The position numbers were made by a program, and so were the translations under genes. Positions 8,768-16,251 of a stretch of DNA of 47,755 nucleotides are shown piece by piece. The stretch is from contig CAIPVV010000011.1 of assembly GCA_903868595.1 (NCBI GenBank), positions 1-47,755 on the forward strand. The letters are read 5' to 3'. Each line of letters starts with the position of its first letter. Position 1 is the stretch's first letter. This stretch comes from an uncultured Pseudomonadota bacterium. GTDB taxonomy: Bacteria; Pseudomonadota; Gammaproteobacteria; Steroidobacterales; Steroidobacteraceae. The notes below the pieces were generated by a model. The model saw only the letters and a program-made list of their open reading frames with translations, did not search any database and had not been told where the DNA came from.

Positions 8768-8844
8768 GGCTAGGTAGCTCAGCTGGTTAGAGCACGGCAC
8801 TCATAATGCCGGGGTCGAGGGTTCGAGTCCCTCCCTAGCCACCA
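8768..8844 (+). tRNA. tRNA-Met (CAT), elongator type, copy 2
   Basis: Identical in all 77 bases, including the encoded CCA, to the tRNA at 4780-4856 and in the same orientation, so the pair forms a 77-base direct repeat bracketing the receptor gene. The flanks immediately after the two copies differ. Both look functional. Confidence 0.95.
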
Positions 8845-8992
8845 CTCCCGGCTGCGCGCAAACGGCAATGCCTGGCAGGGCGGTCCGACGCGGCTTGTCT
8901 GTCGGGAGGGCCTCTCAATGCCCGGACGCCCTTTGCGAATGCATCCGGGTGGGCGCATTCCCCGGCGCTGGCTGCAGCCGGCGCGGTGTATC

Positions 8993-9214
8993 GAGCGCTG
9001 GATAAGCTCAATTTTGTAGCCGTCCGGGTCCTGCACGAAGGCCATGAGGATGGTGCCGCCTTTTACCGGCCCTGGCTAGCGGGTGATGTGGCCTCCGGCA
9101 GCCCAAATTCGCGGGCACGTGGACGCGACGTCTGCCACGCCCAGCGCGACGTGCCCGTAGCGCGGTGCCTATCTTGCAGCTGCCGACGCGCAGCCTCGTA
9201 TGCAGACTGTTCAT
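8993..9214 (-). pseudogene. Decayed second glyoxalase I gene
   Basis: Read on the minus strand, the ends match gloA at 4128-4514: the start (MNSLHTRLRVG against [11 protein letters not shown], including the upstream ribosome-binding region) and the end ([15 protein letters not shown]-coding sequence). Compared with gloA it lacks about 165 bases in the middle, from the segment after the first ten codons to the [10 protein letters not shown] region. An in-frame TAG replaces the Glu codon of the [10 protein letters not shown] segment, and the original stop codon is lost. It cannot make a working enzyme: Glu56 is missing and the C-terminal ligand lies beyond the stop. It is 148 bases downstream of tRNA-Met copy 2, while the intact gene lies on the other side of copy 1. 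Confidence 0.9.
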
Positions 9215-9850
9215 GAGTTGCTCCGTTGCTGAAGTACGCACAGGACCGCCGCCAGATCCTCAGATGCCTTGCGGCACCCCAGCCCGCCAGGACAGTGGTC
9301 GCAGAAATAGCCCCGGTGCCCGGGCGGCGGCGCCAGCCGTGGCAGAATGCAAAATAGCGCCATGACAAAGTGTCCGGCCATCGTTTCCCTTGAGCGATTT
9401 GTCAGATGCGTTGACGCTGCAATGAATGCCGATTCTCAGCACGTGGCATCCTGGCTGCATGCGTGATAAAAAAACGCCTCGCTAAGCCTTGGGAAAGCAG
9501 CTGCGCTTGGGCAGTCTCCCGGCGACGTGTGCAAGAAACAGGAGATCCCTGGATACGGGGGAAGCGGATTCGAGTGTGTAACGCCGTGGCCGCGGTATGG
9601 CCTGCGGCGACTGCAGACCTCGCCAGCGGCAGGCTTGGCAATGACATGCGCGTCACCGGTGTCGGCAAGCTGCGCGACTATCGCGGGGGGGGGGCAAGAC
9701 CAGGTTTGAATTGCAATCCGCCGGTTGAAGTGGCTGGCGTCGGTGGGGTGAACCCCAGCCTCGTGGACATCCAGGCACCGATATCCGGGCGGGGCGCGCC
9801 GGGAGTTCTGAGTCGGCGCCTCCGAAAGGGGGGCTCTGGCGGAACCTTTG
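9215..9850. other. Gene-free stretch before an orphan terminator
   Basis: No supported protein gene. It contains the G10 tract and, towards the right end, several short stems such as GGGG-TGAA-CCCC near 9747 and CCTCC-GAAAG-GGGGG near 9822. It is followed at once by a strong plus-strand terminator with no protein gene upstream to use it, so an unrecognised small RNA could lie here. It does not match 6S RNA, 4.5S RNA, tmRNA or RNase P RNA as far as I can tell by eye. I see no convincing promoter. Confidence 0.4.
9685..9694. repeat. G10 homopolymer tract
   Basis: Ten consecutive G residues in non-coding DNA, about 290 bases before the ppa start codon. Listed because it is one of three long C/G runs in this window. 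Confidence 0.9.
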
Positions 9851-9882
9851 AGCCGCGTGACAGGACGTCACGCGGCTTTTTT
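9851..9882 (+). terminator. Strong rho-independent terminator without an upstream gene
   Basis: A perfect 10-bp stem, AGCCGCGTGA (9851-9860) with TCACGCGGCT (9868-9877), a 7-base loop and six T residues. It points rightward and ends about 30 bases before the -35 of the ppa promoter. The nearest plus-strand gene upstream is tRNA-Met copy 2, about 1 kb away. It either ends an unannotated RNA or insulates ppa. Confidence 0.88.
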
Positions 9883-9912
9883 ATTGCCTTAACAAGGCTT
9901 TGCGCTGCCGTT

Positions 9913-9940
9913 TTGGCCGGGCGGGCGCTGCCTGTATAGT
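9913..9940 (+). promoter_or_regulatory. Promoter of ppa
   Basis: TTGGCC at 9913-9918, a 16-base spacer and TATAGT at 9935-9940. The expected transcription start falls at about 9947, exactly where the C15 tract begins. The promoter lies between the orphan terminator and the ppa gene. Confidence 0.65.
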
Positions 9941-9946
9941 CTCTTG

Positions 9947-9961
9947 CCCCCCCCCCCCCCC
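9947..9961. repeat. C15 homopolymer tract in the ppa leader
   Basis: Fifteen consecutive C residues between the -10 element and the GGAG ribosome binding site (9967-9970) of ppa. Length change here would alter the first bases of the transcript or the leader length but not the reading frame. Confidence 0.9.
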
Positions 9962-9975
9962 GAACCGGAGACCTC

Positions 9976-10530
9976 ATGCGTCTGGAAGCGATCTCGATCG
10001 GCGCCAACCCCCCTGAAGAAGTGAACGTCGTTGTCGAGGTTCCGGTGGGCGGGGAGCCGATCAAGTACGAGATGGACAAGGCCTCCGGCGCCCTGGTCGT
10101 GGATCGTTTCCTGTACACGGCGATGCGCTATCCGGGCAACTACGGCTTCATTCCGCACACGCTCTCGGATGACGGTGACCCCTGCGACGTGCTGATCGCC
10201 AACCAGCGCGGCATCATTCCCGGGGCGATTGTCGCGGTAAAGCCGGTCGGCGTCCTACGCATGCAGGATGAGGCGGGCGGTGACGAGAAGATCGTCGCGG
10301 TACCGGTACCGCGGCTCACGCGTCGTTATGAAAACGTGAAGAACTACACCGACCTGCCGGATATCACGCTGATGCAGATCCAGCACTTCTTCGAGCATTA
10401 CAAGGATCTGGAGGCCACCAAGTGGGTCAAGGTCCTGGGCTGGGGCGACGCCGATGCCGCCAAGGCCGTCATTCTGGAATCCATCGCCCGTGCCAAGGCT
10501 GCGGACGCCGGCAGGTCAGGCGCCAAATAA
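9976..10530 (+). CDS. ppa: Inorganic pyrophosphatase
   Basis: A 184-residue soluble family I pyrophosphatase that hydrolyses pyrophosphate and so drives biosynthetic reactions in the cytoplasm. The metal-binding signature DGDPCD (Asp66, Asp68, Asp71) and the conserved YPGNYGFIP segment (52-60) are present, and the length fits the bacterial hexameric type. GGAG lies six bases before the ATG. The 3' end overlaps the 3' end of the convergent glycerate kinase gene by 15 bases, with no terminator between. Its promoter and C15 leader are described separately. Confidence 0.96.
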   Translation: MRLEAISIGANPPEEVNVVVEVPVGGEPIKYEMDKASGALVVDRFLYTAMRYPGNYGFIPHTLSDDGDPCDVLIANQRGIIPGAIVAVKPVGVLRMQDEAGGDEKIVAVPVPRLTRRYENVKNYTDLPDITLMQIQHFFEHYKDLEATKWVKVLGWGDADAAKAVILESIARAKAADAGRSGAK

Positions 10531-11409
10531 AGAAACAGGCCGGCGCTGCGCGTCGAGCTCAACGACGATATCGGCCCGTGCCGGCATCTCCGCGAGGATG
10601 TGCCGCGTGACGCGTTCGTAGTGGCCTATGAATCGCGCCACTCCGGCGTCGCTCATTACGTGTGAGGCGGCCTCGCCGGCGGCCAGGAGCCGGGCGCGCA
10701 GCTTGTGCTCCTGCTCCAGTCGCCATCCGTAGACCACGTCGAAGGAGGGCGCCCTGAGCAGGATCTGCAGCTGGATCGGGCCGAACAGCTCGCGGTATTC
10801 ACCCGCCAGGGCGTAGTTCACGTGCTTGCGCCAGGTCGCATCCGGGTCTTCGTCCCGCTCCAGCGCGTTGATCGGTGTTTGCAGCATCGCCGGGTCCTGC
10901 GGCCGCGCGCCCACGCACCAGCCCTCCAGGATCACGACCGACACGGGCGATTTCATAACCGGCCAGGTGGACTGCGGTTGCCGGTCATCGCGAGCCTTGT
11001 CAAAGGCGGGCACGGCGACCGGGCCCTTGTGCTTGCGCAGGCGCGAGATCACGTCCACGCCCAGCGCCACATCATGCGTGCCCGGTACGCCGCGCGTGCG
11101 AAACAGCGGATGTATCGACTGGCTGATCCGGATCCGCTCGCTTCGCGTGAGGTACAGATCGTCGATGGAGAGCACGGCGGCGGACAGTCCCTCCGCCTCC
11201 AGCAGTGCCTTGAGCACGGCCGCGGCCGTGGACTTGCCGCTGCCCTGGGAGCCGCACAGGCCCACCAGGACGCTGCTGCTTTGACGCCGCGTGGCCTGGG
11301 AGATCTGCGCCGCGATCGGTGCATGCACCTTGCCGATCAGCGCCCGGTACAGCGGCGGCAGTTTCTCCCGCTCGATGAAGGCATCCAACCACGCGGCGCT
11401 GACGGGCAC
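10516..11409 (-). CDS. D-glycerate 3-kinase-type P-loop kinase
   Basis: A 297-residue kinase. A P-loop (GSQGSGKS, residues 53-60) is followed by [12 protein letters not shown] and, further on, [11 protein letters not shown] and [10 protein letters not shown], the pattern of the phosphoribulokinase/uridine-kinase-like family that includes plant-type D-glycerate 3-kinase and E. coli YggC. The reaction expected is D-glycerate plus ATP to 3-phosphoglycerate. The frame is open to 11646, but that part overlaps the dehydrogenase gene; the GTG at 11409, four bases after the dehydrogenase stop, is the likely start. The neighbour can make D-glycerate from hydroxypyruvate, which supports the substrate. 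It overlaps ppa convergently by 15 bases. Confidence 0.8.
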   Translation of the reverse strand: MPVSAAWLDAFIEREKLPPLYRALIGKVHAPIAAQISQATRRQSSSVLVGLCGSQGSGKSTAAAVLKALLEAEGLSAAVLSIDDLYLTRSERIRISQSIHPLFRTRGVPGTHDVALGVDVISRLRKHKGPVAVPAFDKARDDRQPQSTWPVMKSPVSVVILEGWCVGARPQDPAMLQTPINALERDEDPDATWRKHVNYALAGEYRELFGPIQLQILLRAPSFDVVYGWRLEQEHKLRARLLAAGEAASHVMSDAGVARFIGHYERVTRHILAEMPARADIVVELDAQRRPVSLFGA

Positions 11410-11413
11410 GGGA

Positions 11414-12400
11414 CTAGACCACTTTGTCGCTGACCGGCTGGCCGGCGAAAAACAGATCGACGTTGCGCGCGACCCGCAGTCCCATCGCCGTGCGCGTCTC
11501 CAGCGTGCCGCTGCCCATGTGCGGCAGCAGGACCACGTTCTGCAGAGCCAGCAGGCCCGGATGCACGATCGGCTCGCGCTCGTACACGTCCAGGCCCGCC
11601 GCGGCGATCTGTCCGCTGGCCAGTGATTCGGCCAGCGCCGCCTCATCCACGACCGGGCCGCGTGCGGTGTTCACCAGCACGGCGGTCTGCTTCATCAGGC
11701 CGAGGCGCGTGCGGTTGATCAGGTGGTGCGTCTCCGCGCCACCCGGGCAGTGCAGTGACAGTACGTCGCTGTCGGCGAGCAGGGCGTCCAGGGACTCGTA
11801 GTACGTGGCGTTGCACTGGGCCTCGACCTGCGCCGTGGCACGACGCCGGCTGTGGTACGCAATGCGCATGCCAAAACCGAGGTGTGCGCGGCGTGCCGTG
11901 GCCTGGGCGATCCGCCCGAAGCCCACCAGGCCAAGGGTCTTGTTGGTCACGTCCTGGCCCAGCAGGTGGGTCGGGCGCCAGCCGGTCCAGCGCCCCTCGC
12001 GCAGTTCCCGCTCGCCCTCCCCGGCGCGGCGCGTGGCCATGAGCATCAGCAGGATGGCCAGGTCCGCGGTGGTGTCGGTGAGCACGTCGGGCGTGTTGGT
12101 GACCGTGATGCCGGCCTTGCGCGCGGCCTCGATATCGATGTGGTTGAAACCGACGCCGAAGTTGCCGATAAGCTTCACGCGTGCCCCGGGCGTACCCAGG
12201 ATCGCGGCGTTCAGCGAGTCCGAGACGGTCGGGCAGATGGCGTCGTAGTCGCGCATGGCCTGCGTCAGTGCGGCGGCATCCAGTGGCACGTCGTTGACGT
12301 TGAGTGTCACGTCATAGCGTTCCGACAGGTACTGCTCGGCCTCCCGCGTCCAGCGGCGGCTCAGGAGGATCTTGGGCTTGGATTGGGTTGGATTCACCAC
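11414..12400 (-). CDS. D-2-hydroxyacid dehydrogenase (glyoxylate/hydroxypyruvate reductase-like)
   Basis: A 328-residue NAD(P)-dependent dehydrogenase. The Rossmann motif is GLVGFGRIA (157-165), and the catalytic triad of the family is visible as Arg247 (NTARGPVVDE), Glu276 (YEREP) and His294 (LLPHMGSG). Such enzymes reduce glyoxylate or hydroxypyruvate, or oxidise D-glycerate. The start is a GTG at 12400, immediately followed by a second GTG codon; the ribosome binding site is weak. It lies four bases upstream of the glycerate kinase gene in the same direction, so the two probably form an operon that converts hydroxypyruvate to 3-phosphoglycerate. The exact substrate is inferred. Confidence 0.88.
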   Translation of the reverse strand: MVNPTQSKPKILLSRRWTREAEQYLSERYDVTLNVNDVPLDAAALTQAMRDYDAICPTVSDSLNAAILGTPGARVKLIGNFGVGFNHIDIEAARKAGITVTNTPDVLTDTTADLAILLMLMATRRAGEGERELREGRWTGWRPTHLLGQDVTNKTLGLVGFGRIAQATARRAHLGFGMRIAYHSRRRATAQVEAQCNATYYESLDALLADSDVLSLHCPGGAETHHLINRTRLGLMKQTAVLVNTARGPVVDEAALAESLASGQIAAAGLDVYEREPIVHPGLLALQNVVLLPHMGSGTLETRTAMGLRVARNVDLFFAGQPVSDKVV

Positions 12401-12532
12401 GGGTACTCGGGGCCTTCACTAGTCGGGAATGGGTTGGAACCGTCCGGCGAGAGGTCCCGGCTCCCCACGCCCCGCGCGGCGGTGCGGGGCGGCGTCGGGT
12501 TCAGCGGGCCTCTCTGGGCTGTCCGGGTGCGG

Positions 12533-13366
12533 CTACAGGCGCGCGGCATGCCATGCGATGTGGTCCGCGATGAAGCTCGTAATGAAATAGTACGAGTGAT
12601 CGTAACCCTCGTGGCGACGCAGCGTGAGCTTCTGCCGGGCGGCGGCGCAGGCGGCTTCCAGCAGCTCTGGCTTGAGCTGCTCGACCAGGAATTGGTCGGC
12701 CAGCCCCTGATCCACCAGGATGTCGTCGTACCGGCCCCGCGCTGCGCCGGATTCCAGCAGCAAGGTCGCGTCGTGGTCACGCCAGGTGGCCGCGTCGGGC
12801 CCCAGGTAGGTCGAGAAGGCCTTCTGGCCCCACGGACAGCGCGTCGGGGAGACGATCGGGGAGAACGCCGACACCGAGCGGTACAGCTGGGGATGACGCA
12901 GCGCCAGCGTCAGTGCGCCGTGGCCGCCCATGGAATGCCCCGCGATCCCGCAGCGGGACGCGTCGACCGGGAAGTGACTGGCCACCGTAGCCGGCAGGTC
13001 GGCGGTGACGTACTGCTCCATCCGGTAGTGCGGCGACCAGGGTTCCTGGGTCGCATCGACATAGAACGAGGCGCCTTGTCCCAGGTCATAGGCCGGGTCG
13101 TTGGCGACATCCTCGCCACGCGGACTGGTATCGGGCGCGACGATCGCAAGGCCGGCACGGGCCGCGGCCCCGTAGGCGCCGGACTTGGCCGTGAAATTCT
13201 CCTCCGTGCAGGTCAGTCCCGACAGCCACACGAGCAGCGGGAAAGGGCCCGGCCCGGCAGGCTGGAAGAAGGAGAAGCGCATGACGGTACCCGTGGCGGC
13301 ACTGTCATGCCGGCAAAAACTCAGGGTGCCGCCATGGATCCGGTGCTGCTGGGTGATGGAGGTCAT
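12533..13366 (-). CDS. fghA: S-formylglutathione hydrolase (esterase D family)
   Basis: A 277-residue serine hydrolase that releases formate and glutathione from S-formylglutathione in formaldehyde detoxification. The nucleophile is Ser145 in GHSMGG, with Asp219 and His257 (GYDHSYY) as likely partners. The WLSGLTCTEENF and APDTSPRG segments are typical of this family. Usually it sits next to the glutathione-dependent formaldehyde dehydrogenase; here it does not, and no such gene is in the window. It lies 132 bases upstream of the dehydrogenase operon in the same direction and may be cotranscribed. Confidence 0.93.
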   Translation of the reverse strand: MTSITQQHRIHGGTLSFCRHDSAATGTVMRFSFFQPAGPGPFPLLVWLSGLTCTEENFTAKSGAYGAAARAGLAIVAPDTSPRGEDVANDPAYDLGQGASFYVDATQEPWSPHYRMEQYVTADLPATVASHFPVDASRCGIAGHSMGGHGALTLALRHPQLYRSVSAFSPIVSPTRCPWGQKAFSTYLGPDAATWRDHDATLLLESGAARGRYDDILVDQGLADQFLVEQLKPELLEAACAAARQKLTLRRHEGYDHSYYFITSFIADHIAWHAARL

Positions 13367-13464
13367 GGTTCGGTGATCCTAAGGCCCGCAGCCAGGCCCC
13401 ACAAGCAGCCTGTCGTGGCAATCGCGTATAGTCCGCACATCTGTTTCCCTGGCGTCCTGAGTTC

Positions 13465-13803
13465 ATGGCCAAAGCGCTGATTGCCTTGCTGCTCGTGCTG
13501 CTTGCCGGCCCGGCGTTTGCGGCGGAGGGTGCCCACCCCAGCCGCGTGCAGATCGAGCAGCTGCTGTCGAGCCAAATCCCCTCCGGCTCCAGCGCCGCGA
13601 CGGTGGCCCGGTTCCTGGATTCGCGCGGCGTCGCGCACGGCGTGCCGGAGAAGTCCGGGCCCTCGGTGATCCTCACGGGTACCTTCAAGGACGTGGCGGT
13701 GGGCGCCAAGGCCTCGGAGCGGGGCCGTCTGCAGGTGCGCTTCTCGTTCCTGCAGGACCGGCTCATCGGCTACTCGTTCCTTGAGCTGCCGGCCGCGCCT
13801 TGA
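13465..13803 (+). CDS. Small secreted protein of unknown function
   Basis: A 112-residue protein with a clear signal peptide (MAKALIALLLVLLAGPAFA, cleavage after AFA-AEG). The mature part of about 93 residues has a helical first half and a strand-rich second half (SVILTGTFKDV, LQVRFSFLQDRLIGYSFLEL). I do not recognise the family. The stop codon overlaps the TTG start of the next gene (TTGA), so it is translationally coupled to the TolC-like lipoprotein and probably acts with it in the periplasm or envelope. Confidence 0.7.
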   Translation: MAKALIALLLVLLAGPAFAAEGAHPSRVQIEQLLSSQIPSGSSAATVARFLDSRGVAHGVPEKSGPSVILTGTFKDVAVGAKASERGRLQVRFSFLQDRLIGYSFLELPAAP

Positions 13804-15221
13804 CCTCCCTGCCGCCACCGCGAACCGTTGGATCCGCCGTTGCCGCGGCGCTGCTGTGCACGCTGCTGGTGGCCTGCACCACCCCGAGCAGCCGCGAAAC
13901 CGTGGCCTCCACGGCACAGCTGGTCGCCGAGCAGTCCGGCACCGCCTTCCAGTGGCGCCATACGGCCGTGGCCGACGCGGAGGCGTTGCGCAGCATCGAT
14001 CCGCTGCTGGCCGGCGGGATCACGGCGCAGAAGGCCATCGCGATTGCCTGCCTGGCGAGTCCGGAAGTGCAGCTGGCGCTGGAGCGACTGGAGATCTCTC
14101 GCTCGGAACTCGTGGCCGCCTCCACACCCCCCAATCCGCTGCTGGTTGCCGGTGCCCGCGAGTCCGGTGGCAGCCTCGCGGCGTTCTACCCCGGCCGGAC
14201 CGTGTCCGTCGGCGTGCTGCAGAACGTCCTGGGGCTTTTGAACCTGCCGTCCCGCCGGCGCATCGCCCAGCGGGAACTCTCCCGCATGAGGTTGGAGACG
14301 GCCGACCGGATCATCGGCCTGGCGGCCGAAGTGAACCAGGCGTACCTGGAGTACGTGGCTGCGCAGCGGGTGCTCGTGCTGCGGGAGCATGCCGTGGCGG
14401 CCGCGCGCGTCGCGCACGACACGATGGTCGTGGGAGTCGCCAACGGCAAGGGCTACACGACGCTGGATCTGGCGCTGGAGCGCAACGCCGTGTTTGCGGC
14501 CGAGTCGGGCGTGATCCGCGCGCGACTGGACGCGAACACCCTGCGCGCCAAGCTCGCCCAGCTGATGGGCATCGCCGGGCTGCGCGACAGCTGGCAGACC
14601 AGCGAGGAGCTCAAGCCCCTGCCGCCGGCGGAGCTTGACCTCACGCAGCTGGAGGCGCGGGCGCTGGAGCGAAGGCTTGACATGCGCGCGGCACGGGAGG
14701 CGGTGCTGGCGCGCCTGAAGTCGCTCTCCACGCAGCGCAATTTCCGCTGGCTTGGCGGGCTGGAGCTGGGTGCCTTCCGGGAGAGCACCTCCGGCGGCAC
14801 GACCTTCACGGGCCCCAACGGCATGGTGGAGTTGCCGGTATTCGACCAGCGCCAGTCACAGCTGCTGGCGGCGGACTCGGAGCTGCGCAGTGCGCAGCGC
14901 CGCCTGGAGGCGCTGGTGCTGGTCGTGCGGACTGACCTGCGCACCCACGGGGCGGAAGTGGCCGCGACCCGCGCCCTGAACGAGCAGTACCGCGATCAGG
15001 TGCTGCCCAACCTGCGCCAGATCCAGGCGCAGCTGGATGGCGCGGCGGATCAGGGGACGTCGGTGGATCGCATGCACCAGCGTCTCTCGGCGCTCGCCAG
15101 CGAGGAGGAGGCCGTGGGCTTCCTGCGGGACTACTGGCGGGCGCGCAGTGCGCTGGCGCGTGCGGCCGGGGACTGGGGCGGGCTGGGCGGCGACGCCGCA
15201 ACGATGGCAGCCTCGCCCTAG
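13800..15221 (+). CDS. TolC-family outer-membrane efflux lipoprotein
   Basis: A 473-residue protein with a lipoprotein signal peptide whose lipobox is LVAC (Cys26). Two repeats of the outer-membrane efflux protein fold follow, seen as long heptad-like helical stretches (VQLALERLEISRSELV, RLETADRIIGLAAEVNQAYLEYVAAQRVL and, in the second half, QSQLLAADSELRSAQRRLEAL). Such proteins form the outer-membrane channel of tripartite efflux or export systems. The periplasmic adaptor and inner-membrane pump expected beside it are absent, so it is an orphan channel. The start is a TTG overlapping the previous stop, chosen because it opens directly into the signal peptide. Confidence 0.82.
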   Translation: MTSLPPPRTVGSAVAAALLCTLLVACTTPSSRETVASTAQLVAEQSGTAFQWRHTAVADAEALRSIDPLLAGGITAQKAIAIACLASPEVQLALERLEISRSELVAASTPPNPLLVAGARESGGSLAAFYPGRTVSVGVLQNVLGLLNLPSRRRIAQRELSRMRLETADRIIGLAAEVNQAYLEYVAAQRVLVLREHAVAAARVAHDTMVVGVANGKGYTTLDLALERNAVFAAESGVIRARLDANTLRAKLAQLMGIAGLRDSWQTSEELKPLPPAELDLTQLEARALERRLDMRAAREAVLARLKSLSTQRNFRWLGGLELGAFRESTSGGTTFTGPNGMVELPVFDQRQSQLLAADSELRSAQRRLEALVLVVRTDLRTHGAEVAATRALNEQYRDQVLPNLRQIQAQLDGAADQGTSVDRMHQRLSALASEEEAVGFLRDYWRARSALARAAGDWGGLGGDAATMAASP

Positions 15222-15469
15222 CGTCGTATCTAGTGGGCAGTCAGCCTCCTCGTTTGGACGAGGCCGACAGGCGTCGGCTCGCGGCGGGCCAGCGTACAAA
15301 TAGGAGTACGAATCAGTAGTTGAGACCCCTGGAAATCGCGCCAGGGGCTGAGCGCGCGAGTCTCTTCGGTGCCGGTCGGTTCACCGGGTGACGGTGGGCA
15401 GACGCTTGGTAAACTGAATTTCGCGCTCAAGGTTGGTCAGGCGAAACAGTCATTTTCGGAGAGGCTCCT

Positions 15470-16168
15470 ATGTCCAAATCACGTGTCCTGTTCGCCGTGG
15501 TCCTGCTGGCGGCGGCGGTCGCCGCCCAGGCCGACGTCACCGTCACGCCGGCCGTGGTTTCCGACTACGACTTGCGCGGCATCACGCAGACGGCCCAGAA
15601 GCCCGCGCTGCAGGTCGGGGTGGACTATGCCGACCCGAGCGGCCTGTACCTGGGCGCCTGGGGGAGCAACCTGGACTTCGGCCCTGGCGACCCGCAGGCG
15701 GAGGTAGACCTGAAGGGCGGCTTCACCTTTGGCGATGCCAAGGACGGGTTTGCCTATGACGTGGGGGCGATCTACTACACCTACGTCAACAAGAGCGACT
15801 ACAACTACCCGGAAATCTATGCCGGTCTCAAGCGCGGCTGGTTCAGCGCCAAGCTCTCCTACTCCTGGGATTACAACGGTACCCGGGAGAGCTCGTACTA
15901 CCTCTCCACCACCGGCACCGTGCCGCTGCCGCAGGCTTTCTCGCTGGTGGGCCACATCGGCTACAGCGCCGGCAACTACTGGGATCGCTTCTACGGCGGT
16001 GGCTACTACGACTGGTCGGTCGGCGTGACCAAGAAGCTGGGTAACTTCACGGTGGGGCTCTCGTTCATCGATGGCAGCGACCTGCCGAGCGGTCGCTCCA
16101 AGGTGTTCTCGACGGAGAGCCGCGTGGTGGCCTCCCTCGCCACGACGTTGCCGTGGTCGGCTGACTGA
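15470..16168 (+). CDS. TorF-family putative porin
   Basis: A 232-residue outer-membrane protein with signal peptide MSKSRVLFAVVLLAAAVAAQA followed at once by the family's opening DVTVTPAVVSDYDLRGITQT, typical of the TorF/Gcw_chp putative porins (TIGR02001 type). Aromatic-rich strands (YDVGAIYYTYVNKSDYNYPEIYAG) suggest a small barrel. The cargo is unknown. GGAGAGG precedes the ATG. It is a single-gene unit with its own terminator at 16204-16235. The 248 bases before it hold its promoter, which I cannot place exactly. Confidence 0.85.
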   Translation: MSKSRVLFAVVLLAAAVAAQADVTVTPAVVSDYDLRGITQTAQKPALQVGVDYADPSGLYLGAWGSNLDFGPGDPQAEVDLKGGFTFGDAKDGFAYDVGAIYYTYVNKSDYNYPEIYAGLKRGWFSAKLSYSWDYNGTRESSYYLSTTGTVPLPQAFSLVGHIGYSAGNYWDRFYGGGYYDWSVGVTKKLGNFTVGLSFIDGSDLPSGRSKVFSTESRVVASLATTLPWSAD

Positions 16169-16203
16169 GCCGCGGCTGGCGCCGGGCGGCGCCAGAAAAG
16201 AGA

Positions 16204-16235
16204 AAGGCCCATCGCGCGAGCGACGGGCCTTTTTT
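16204..16235 (+). terminator. Terminator of the TorF-type porin gene
   Basis: AAGGCCC (16204-16210) pairs with GGGCCTT (16225-16231), with further pairing inside the loop (TCGC with GCGA), then a run of six T residues. It lies 36 bases after the stop codon and shortly before the convergent aminotransferase stop. Confidence 0.92.
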
Positions 16236-16251
16236 GTGGTGCTGCGAAGGC

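Noticed and set aside
9362-9466. A 34-codon frame starting MTKCPAIVSLERF in the gene-free stretch
   Set aside because: No Shine-Dalgarno sequence and too short to judge; not enough to call a gene.
9600-9850. A known housekeeping RNA (6S, 4.5S, tmRNA, RNase P) before the orphan terminator
   Set aside because: I looked for their conserved segments (for example the tmRNA 3' tRNA-like end and the 4.5S tetraloop hairpin) and found none.
11852-13480. A 542-codon plus-strand open frame opposite the dehydrogenase and S-formylglutathione hydrolase genes
   Set aside because: Its translation has no recognisable domain, and both opposite-strand genes show complete catalytic motifs.
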